DNA from: Marasmius tenuissimus
Taxonomy: Eukaryota > Basidiomycota > Agaricomycetes > Agaricales > Marasmiaceae
NCBI GenBank assembly: GCA_029532415.1
Contig: JAQOTA010000023.1
Coordinates: forward strand, 310,001 to 374,000
Length of the DNA stretch: 64,000 nucleotides
Direction: 5' to 3'
This document shows, in pieces, positions 56,698 through 64,000 of this stretch. The notes under the pieces were generated by a model. The model saw only the letters and a program-made list of their open reading frames with translations, was not told the DNA's origin and ran no database searches. Each line of letters opens with the position of its first letter. The stretch's first letter is position 1. A program made the translations under genes and the position numbers.

Positions 56698-57063
56698 ATC
56701 GACGTGCAGGTGTGCTTTCGCTCTTTTACAACGCTCAACTCGAGCAACTGATTCGATGTTATTGAACAGCTCTCAGCCTCAAGTTCCTGGTCTGGTGTTG
56801 TCAATGTGTTCGTGTTCAATCGAATCAAAGCCTGTTGTGTGTTCTGTGAATCTCAGAAGGAGTTACCATCGCATGTATCGTGTATCGTCTTACTTGTATG
56901 TACTTGTAGTTTGTTTGTCGAAAATACCAGTGGCCAGTGTTCTGCAAACTTGTCTGAACGTGTCGGAATCCGGATATCTCGGTGAAGGCGAGGTGCGAGT
57001 TGGGGTTAGGGTTTCCATCACCCTTGACATCATAATGCTCGTTCCGCTTTCCCTTCTCGAATA
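56698..57063. other. Argonaute 3' region
   Basis: No gene is supported here. Short frames on both strands lack any family character. It probably holds the Argonaute 3' UTR and the next gene's promoter. Confidence 0.5.
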
Positions 57064-57786
57064 ATGTTCCAAAAATCATCCACATCCTCCGGTGAAAACC
57101 CAGACGAGGTACTCAAGAAGTTTGTCACGGTATGCTCTATCTATCTTTGTCAGAAGAGGAGCCTGACTTCCTCTGGCAGAAGAACCCTGCTTCACGGTAT
57201 ACGTTCGACAGTGAGCGAGACGCCCCGGTATCTGAAATATGTCGTGAAAATGGACCGGATGGTCGAGAATGTTTAGAGGTGCGAGGCTGAGGTATTACAT
57301 TCAAAGCACCGAGGAGCTGAGAGGAGCGTTCCAGATAAAAATGAACTCGAAGAGAATGTTTGAAGCGATGCAGGTGCGTGTTGCGCTTCACGTCGGGATA
57401 GTATTTGACACGTCCTTTCATATTCTTACGCCCTTGATACGTGTCTTTACTCGACCTCTAGTCGCTGGGATTCTTCTGTGCTCTCCCAATTGACCCGGGA
57501 AAGACACATATGGAGTGCAAGCCTTTACCCAAGTGAGCACATTCGGTCGACTTGACTAGACCTGCCATCGGAGGTTCGCCTGCGGGCTAGGGTATCCCAC
57601 ACAGTGCTCTGGAAGGTTACACGCAGGAGGTTGTCAGGAGAATTTGGAGGAGCGCGCCACCCAGACTATCTTACAGGTTGCAACTTGAATTTATCGTATA
57701 TTTGCGAATACATTTCCAGAATGAACCCAGCATCAAAACAGCGGGCCTTATATGCTATGTCGAAGCAGCAAGGAACTTCAGCTAGG
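57064..57786 (+). CDS. Possible small multi-exon gene of unknown function
   Basis: I do not recognise it. Coding-like pieces on the plus strand are MFQKSSTSSGENPDEVLKKF from 57064, EEPDFLWQKNPASRYTFDSE then ISEICRENGPDGREC-type sequence (57145-57275), KMNSKRMFEAMQ before a donor at 57373, SLGFFCALPIDPGKTHMEC (57460-57530), ALEGYTQEVVRRIWRSAPPR (57604-57670) and IKTAGLICYVEAARNFS before a stop near 57785. Several joints use plausible GT-AG sites but one (near 57280) needs a frame change I cannot resolve. It may be a real gene with short introns or a decayed one. Confidence 0.35.
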
Positions 57787-58121
57787 AACTAAGTACGAGC
57801 ATGAGCACGGTGGTCTATTTCATGCGTCCTCGTATACAGCTAGACTGCCGCCATCAGTAGCTCGGTCCGCCATCATGAATCATTGCAGTCATAGTACGCC
57901 ATATTATAGAAGTCGTAACGCATATAATAGTACTATATTCACAGAGAAACATAAACGGAGCCATGATCTACTTGGGAAATAGGCAATGGTTCCAGCTCGA
58001 GGCCGAGACCCGAAATGCAGAACGGTCCATCAAATAGCAAGTGTATAAAGGACAATGAGAAAAGGAAGGAGGATTCCAGTGAACGAGGCCAAACCAAGAG
58101 ATGCAGGAGAGAAAATGGCGT

Positions 58122-59232
58122 TTAGCAGCATCCGCTTGATGTTTGTTGGCCGACGCTCTGTCCAGGAGTGACGACTGTTGACTTTCCAGTGCCGGGTGCG
58201 GCGGATGTGGATCCCATTCTAAAAAAAGGCTTAGCGTATGAACCTATAGAAGGGGTAGCCGAACGCACCTGTCCTTGATTTGCTTCGCCATGGTCAAGAA
58301 GGCCTGCTCGACATTGGTTGCGTTCTTGGCTGAAGTCTCGAGGAAGGGAATGCTAAGTTGATCGGCGAATTCCTGGCGAATTGACGGCATTGCACTCAGT
58401 ACTTTGAACAACGTACCAAGAAATGGTAACGCACCTTGGCAACGCTGTATTCCACAACCTTCTTGCTCGTCAAATCCGACTTGTTGCCTACCAGCAACTT
58501 GTTGACCCCCTCGGATGCATACCGGTCGATCTCCTGAAGCCATTGCTTAACGTTCGTGAAGGTATCTACGTAAAATAACTTCAGCGGGAAAGTTCCGATG
58601 TCATATGAATGAGTGGGTCCTTACCGTTGTCAGTAACATCATAGACGACAATGATACCGTGAGCGCCACGGTAGTATGAAGATGTGATGGTGCGGAACCG
58701 TTCTTGGCCTGTTAGAATTCATCAGAAACAATGCCACCTCACTCCGAAAGAGTTCGCTGTACCTGCAGTATCCCACTGTATGGATAAAGGTGTGCGTCAG
58801 TAAACAGAGCAACTAAATCCATCAAAAGGGGGAAATGTAAAACGCTCTATGCAATAAGAGTTGCCACTAAGCAGTGGCACAGCACAACGTACAAAACTCA
58901 AACCGAGGTTTGGGCGCAGAAACGAGATTGATCATCCCACGAAAAAGGACGAAAGGGTGAGTCAAACAAAGGTACTGACGATTTGCAGCTTCACGGTCTT
59001 TCCTTCCAACTCAATCGTCCTGATCTTGAAGTCAACACCAATCGTACTGATGTAGCTCTCTGTGTATGTGTCATCCGCAAAACGAAGGAGTAAACAGGAC
59101 TGCATTCGAGAGCAGAAAAAAGGAGTCGTCAGGTGTCTGTTCCGCTACGCAATTGTGGAACCATACCTTTCCAACGCCGGAATCACCAATGAGGAGGAGC
59201 TTGAAGAGATAGTCGTATTCGCTCGTGTGCAT
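58122..59232 (-). CDS. YPT1: Rab GTPase, Ypt1/Rab1 type
   Basis: Small GTPase that controls ER-to-Golgi transport and autophagosome formation. The ATG at 59232 begins [20 protein letters not shown]; exons then give [36 protein letters not shown] (Rab1 effector region), [70 protein letters not shown] and the end [12 protein letters not shown]. All five nucleotide-binding motifs are present, and the double-Cys end for geranylgeranylation is intact. About seven exons, near 200 residues, as usual. The identity of the switch regions makes Rab1 far more likely than Rab8 or Rab11. Confidence 0.95.
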
Positions 59233-60475
59233 CGTGAGTTGTAAGGGGGAGAGACTGGCAGAGAGATGCTGGAGAAAATTGAAGGTTGTGGTTGAGTTGT
59301 AAGGCCACTGGAGGCAGTGATAACGCGTGTCTGCTTCTGGGGGCCGGTTATGTAAGCCAACTGCAGGGTTGCCGCTTTTGGTTTTAGCGCTCACTGCAAC
59401 CGTATGCCTTCTCTTCCTCCACTCTACTTTCTTGGACTCTTCTAGGCTGCCTGGTGCTGGTGGAATATGACTCTATGAATTCTAAATTCTGCTGTGTCAA
59501 GCTTGACAGAGACTAAAACAAGCAGCGATCTCTACTGGCAAGACCCACAGCCTCAGAAAGTGCTGTTCAATATTTAAGTTGAGGTATCATTGATGCATAG
59601 GTCCTCTTCTTCCAAGATTTAAGTAAAGGTAAGTACGTTCTACTTACTTCTCTTGAATTCAATTGACAAGGCTTCTCTCTCTGTCGGTAATCCTCGCTCA
59701 GGGAACTGTCAAGCCAACAAGGCAAGGCTCCGGGCTGCCCCCGATGACATATCATGACCATTGTCATAACGGGTCTGGACTTCCGAAGATGGGCGTTCGG
59801 GTGTGTCGGCAATTCAGGCGCCCATTTGCTGAGGATTCCGTCTCATGGCTCTGCAATCCGTTCACAAGAACCTACAAGCTCAGGCTGACCCTAACTTCGT
59901 AGCGGGCCATCGGGAGGCGTTTCAGAGGAGACCTTTCAGAGTCATTGACCAGTCTTAATGTGCGTTTCTGCCATACTGGAACGAAATTGCGACGACTGGC
60001 GCCTTGAGGTTGAGCTGAAGATCCCACATGTTGGCCACGAAGGACGTCTATTTCGGAATTGGGAGCGAGACCAATGCCAAAAGGCCCCTGGTACTTTTCA
60101 GACTCAAGCAGCCCTCACGCAGCCTCACCCAATCCAGACACCTGGAATCTGGAAGTGCGGTATCGCTCAACTGCTTCCAAGCTATCCTTGGCTGCAGAAT
60201 GTAGCAACGTCTCACAGGTGCATCGTTGAAAGGATCTTGGATGGACTCTCTTAAGCTTTCCGGGCAAGAAGTAATAACCTCTATCCGGCCAACAACAGCA
60301 GACTCTGTAATATCAAATCGCGTATTAATCCGACCATGATTGAGCTCTCTGAGTATTGAAAGTCATATGGGGATGCTCAGCTCGGCGAGGAGAGCAAAAG
60401 TTTTGCCAATCGAATTTGAAATCACCCGTGTGAGTGCAGCATCGGCGTCAAACTTCTCTACACCCTACCACCATC
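59233..60475. other. Intergenic, no supported gene
   Basis: About 1.2 kb between YPT1 and the aspartic protease. Frames at 59663-59902 and 59958-60254 have no recognisable domain. YPT1 and the protease are divergent, so both promoters should lie here. Confidence 0.5.
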
Positions 60476-62235
60476 ATGCCTTCGATGGCTTACGCTCTTT
60501 TGTCAATGATTCTATTACATCTCACAGCTGCTAATTCAACTACGCTCATTGATTCAGAAAGCGACTTTCGAAAAGGTTTTCGACTCCCAGTCGTTCGTGT
60601 GCCTTACTCAGGGACCGCTGTGAAGCGTTCCAACTCCATGCATCTGTCCAACCAGAATAGATTGTACGAGGCCCTTCACCTTGATTTTCTCGCGTTGATC
60701 TGACCTATAATTGGCGTAGCTCGTATCTCGTTTCCGTGAGGTGCGTTGAAGGCTGCTATGTCGCGTCAAGCGTCGCGTCGTATTGATATAGTTGACGGTG
60801 GTTCAAGGATTGGCGGACAGACGTTTCCGATGATTCTAGATACCGGTTCTTCGGATCTAGTGAGTGGATTTGCCGGGATTGTCCATTACTGAAGCTAATC
60901 GCCTTGAAGTGGGTTGTGTCAGATGAATGCACGACACCTGACTGTTCGTCGGTTGCGAGATACTCTCAGTCGCTGTCGGGCTTGCTAGATATCCTACAGT
61001 CACCATTTCAGCTCGGATATCTCAAGGGATCTGTCTCTGGTCATGTCGCTCGCGACGTGGTCGCCCTTGGATCTTTCGAGATAAGACCTCAAGTGTTCGG
61101 TGCGTTCGATGGTCCTTTAAACCGTACAACATTTGCTAACCAACGATCATGTCCTAGGTCTTGTAAACGACGTCAAGGACATGAATCTCGCTGAGAACGG
61201 GCACTCTGGGATTCTAGGTCTTGCATTTCCCTCAGAAGCTTCCGTATCCCCTTCATCCGGACCCACTATCCTTGAGAACATATTTCAGAACCTTGATAAC
61301 CCCTACTTTGCACTCAAACTCGGAACACAACCTGGACCTAATGACCTGTCTTCCTCTCTCACCCTAGGACAACTCGATGAAAAATATGCGTCAAATCTCT
61401 CTGACTTCCATTTCATACCCGTTTCTACTGCCGGAGCGAGTGGCTACACCTTTTGGAAGGTCCCTATGCAAGGTATCACAGTCAACAACATGTCCGTTCC
61501 TTTGTCCTCGTCGTCTGTTCGTGGAGTACGTGGGGGACAAATCGCGGTGGTCGACAGTGGCACTACACTGATGCTGGGTCCCACCATCGACGTGGACGCT
61601 ATCTGGAAAGCGATGGGGTCTTCTGCGAGATATAATCAGGACGAAGGCTGCTGGCAAGTGCGATGCAACAAAGCTATGGATATTCGAATTCTTTTAGGGC
61701 AGAAGGAGAATGCGAAGGAATTTCCGATGGAATATGAGGACGCCAATTGGGAATATGGTGGGGACGACGACGGGTGGTGCATGGGGGGTATCCAGGCGAA
61801 CGATGATGTGAGCAGCCCTCGTTGCACAATTGGATTTCCCCTCCTTCTGATCCAAGTCCCTAGGTCGAATCAGGCGACTGGCTTCTTGGGGGAACATTCC
61901 TTCGAGTAAGTCTTCGAACACGTTACGGTTACTCGCTCACAACGACACCTCCGCAGAGCGTCTATGCCCTTCACTTCGTTGGTAACGCCACCCATTCGCC
62001 CCGCATGGGCTTCCTAGGAACCGTAGACCGCAAGGTTGGATACGAGCAGTTCCGAGCGAAGCGGGGTCCTGATCAGAACCAGTCGTCTTCTGAGCCACCG
62101 GTGACGATTCATGGGGGACTAGAAAGAAGACTGATACCAGCGGCGCCGGTGATGTATACGTTGGGATCAGCTGGCGGGTTTGTTGGCGGCGCCGCAGTGA
62201 TTACGGTGTTTCGTTTGCGCCGCAGGTTCCTTTGA
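60476..62235 (+). CDS. Pepsin-like aspartic protease with C-terminal membrane segment
   Basis: Secretory A1-family protease. The ATG at 60476 gives a signal peptide (MPSMAYALLSMILLHLTAAN). The mature domain shows IDIVDGGSRIGGQTFPMILD, the first catalytic Asp in DTGSSDLW (split by an intron at 60859), GHVARDVVALGSFEIRPQVF, SGILGLAFPSEASVSPSSGP and SLTLGQLDEKY. The second Asp is in AVVDSGTTLMLGP, followed by GFPLLLIQVPRSNQATGFLG and VYALHFVGNATHSPRMGFLG. After a Ser/Pro linker comes a hydrophobic segment, SAGGFVGGAAVITVF, and a basic end RLRRRFL, so it is probably a type I membrane-tethered enzyme. The propeptide region (60500-60780) is hard to splice: one exon ends near DFLALI and the next begins near SRQASRR. 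Confidence 0.85.
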
Positions 62236-64000
62236 TGTGGGGGGCATGGGACGTCGCCGATATCGGGGTTGACTGAGGTAGACTTCTCATGCAGCTGTAC
62301 AACAAGAAGTTGGATACTGTACGGATAAGTGCGCGGACGAATAATACATGGCTCCGGGAGAGAGTTTCCTTTCACAGAGACTCCATTATTGCCTTGGGCC
62401 TCTTACCCTGAGTGCTGGTACTCTGTCCAAAGTCCGCTTCGTTCGCAGGCAGCACGTTCCAGTCGAAGCACTGGTGTATGTAAAAGGGCTGCAAAGCTTG
62501 ATTGGCACGGTAGTATTGTCTGTAAAGGAACGACGACTAACGATTGAATTAACGAGCCTTCTAGTCGACACCGATCCGCCTCTGGTTTCAGTTCCGGGGT
62601 TCTTGGAGTTTGCTTGTAGGATTCCCACCCATGCTGGTGCAACTAGGTGAGGACTCCTTCATCTCCGCGTGATAAGGGGGTACTAAGGTCCTCATTCTTT
62701 ACCCTATCGGTACTTCCGCACTATGCTCCCTGGCCATTTCTCAGGGGTTCTAGGTCGAAGTGAACCAGGCTAAACGATTTGGGGTCTGTATTTGACGCAA
62801 CATCCAAGGCGACCTCGCGTTTCCAGTCCTACATCTCATGGAAGCCTTCAAGTCCGGGTGAACCTGAGAGACAACCCTCACCACGGCCGCTCCCATCTTT
62901 GGGAAGAAGATCGTACGTTTTTGTCTTTACCGCGACAGGCCGTCGAGATGTAAGTCTAGTTTCAATACCTCTTGCCATGACATAGGCCGTGTGCCCGGCA
63001 GTTTGGCCTCCGCATGGAACCCTTTACTAACAGTCGTTTATCATTCTGAGAGTGGAGGCAAAAACTCTCCACCGGCAATCGTAACGACTGTCTGACAGAC
63101 AAAAACCTATCTTTCGGCGCGCTCAAATGACTGCGGACGTGGAAGACAACCAAGCCGATGGGCTTTCAAATACGACACATTCAATTGCAAGGTAAGTTGT
63201 TCCGCTCAGATCGTGAAGCTGCTGTTGATCCACGCTAAACATATGTCAGTGATGTGGCCGTCCATATGTCGTTTTTTTGCTGGCGAGGTCGCTCACCACT
63301 ATGCGAGAGGGATGCCTGTCGAAGGGGCTCCGGGTCCGTAAGTATTAGCCACAGTGCTCTCCACTTGTGGCGCCTTTCATACAACACCTCTACACCAGTG
63401 AGAAAGGGTTCTTGAACTCAGCAACAGTGCCTTCGATTGACCCCCGACAAGCTCTCGCCATCGTGCAAGAATCTATCGATCTTTCCTTGCGCGCGCCGGG
63501 AGAATATTCCACATCATACTACGGTTCCCGCTACCACCCCTGCTGCCTGGTTCTCAAGTCTCATGATGTGAGAGTACTCAATGATTGCTGAATTTACTCC
63601 GCTGGCTGCCTACTTCTCCCAGGAGGTCCCACGATCCCAAAGGATCATCGGTTTCTCGAGCCCCTAGGCTGTGAAGTGCCTACCTCGTTACTGATAGATA
63701 TTGAAGTTTAGCTCCGGCCATATTGTCCGACTGGCTCTTCTTGAACGGCAGGCAAGGGTGATTGATTTCATTGCCCCCGGTCGAACGTTTACGATAACGA
63801 GGAAAGAAAGAAGAGATATAAGCTACTACGCGAGCGACAGGGTGGCAAACACCATATTTCCCTCCTAAGTTTCCATTCAGGGTGGTATAGGAGTTCAGGT
63901 AACTCCAATCAAAGTTATGCGCCGCCGGACGTGTGTCGATAATGAAGGACCGTCCCCATTGTAAAGCGATTCTTGCCGTAAAATGTGTTCACTTGCCTTG
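62236..64000. other. Right end, only weak coding signals
   Basis: No gene can be supported. A plus-strand frame at 63367-63591 containing TVPSIDPRQALAIVQESIDL and SYYGSRYHPCCLVLKSHD has protein-like composition. With nearby GT-AG sites at 63190-63250 and 63335-63390 it may belong to a multi-exon gene of unknown type continuing to the right. Confidence 0.35.

Noticed and set aside
1..64000. CRISPR arrays, rRNA genes, prophage-type features, tRNA genes
   Set aside because: No repeat-spacer pattern, no rRNA core sequence and no convincing tRNA B-box with paired arms was seen on either strand by eye.

Overview
The window looks like nuclear DNA of a filamentous basidiomycete, most likely a mushroom-forming agaricomycete. 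Genes are densely packed and split by many short (about 45-75 bp) GT-AG introns. The gene set is fungal: a lysine-pathway aminoadipate reductase, DOPA-dioxygenase, PDX1, an SNW splicing factor and an Argonaute. The one recognisable retroelement piece resembles the C-terminal end of LINEs common in these fungi. No prokaryotic or organellar features were seen. All gene models are conceptual, made by joining frames at GT-AG sites and checking phase by hand.

Region 1 (1-4,465): the 5' part of LYS2 runs off the left edge on the minus strand, followed by sparse sequence. Region 2 (about 4.0-21.5 kb) is an unstable, duplication-rich zone. It holds a 410-bp MITE-like element, two diverged copies of a small two-exon gene each followed by a convergent degenerate gene, a multi-exon lineage-type gene on the minus strand, a field of degenerate tandem repeats carrying two broken 5' exons of LST8, and a 5'-truncated LINE with poly(A) tail and target-site duplication. 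Region 3 (19.6-33.4 kb) is framed by a 1.9-kb inverted duplication of an acidic Asp/Glu-rich protein gene. Between the arms lie five housekeeping or metabolic genes: cyclin L, DOPA-dioxygenase, SRP receptor alpha, SNW1/PRP45 and a medium-chain reductase. Region 4 (33.4-64 kb) alternates gene-poor stretches with a compact housekeeping block: mL49, PDX1, an HSL-type hydrolase, an RS-rich protein, IND1, a CNNM/MAM3 transporter-like protein, a complete Argonaute, YPT1/RAB1 and a membrane-tethered aspartic protease.

The most unusual signals are three candidate microexons of 3, 3 and 5 nucleotides in three unrelated genes (MAM3-like, Argonaute, DOPA-dioxygenase). Each is bounded by AG and GT and keeps the frame; the MAM3 one restores a conserved glutamate. 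Other notable features are the inverted duplication with a disabled splice donor in one arm and a long hairpin in an exon-like segment of both arms, and the small two-exon paralogue family in which one copy has a frameshifted tail. The genes do not form one evident pathway. RNA-related functions recur (SNW1, RS-rich protein, Argonaute), but nothing shows they are functionally linked.
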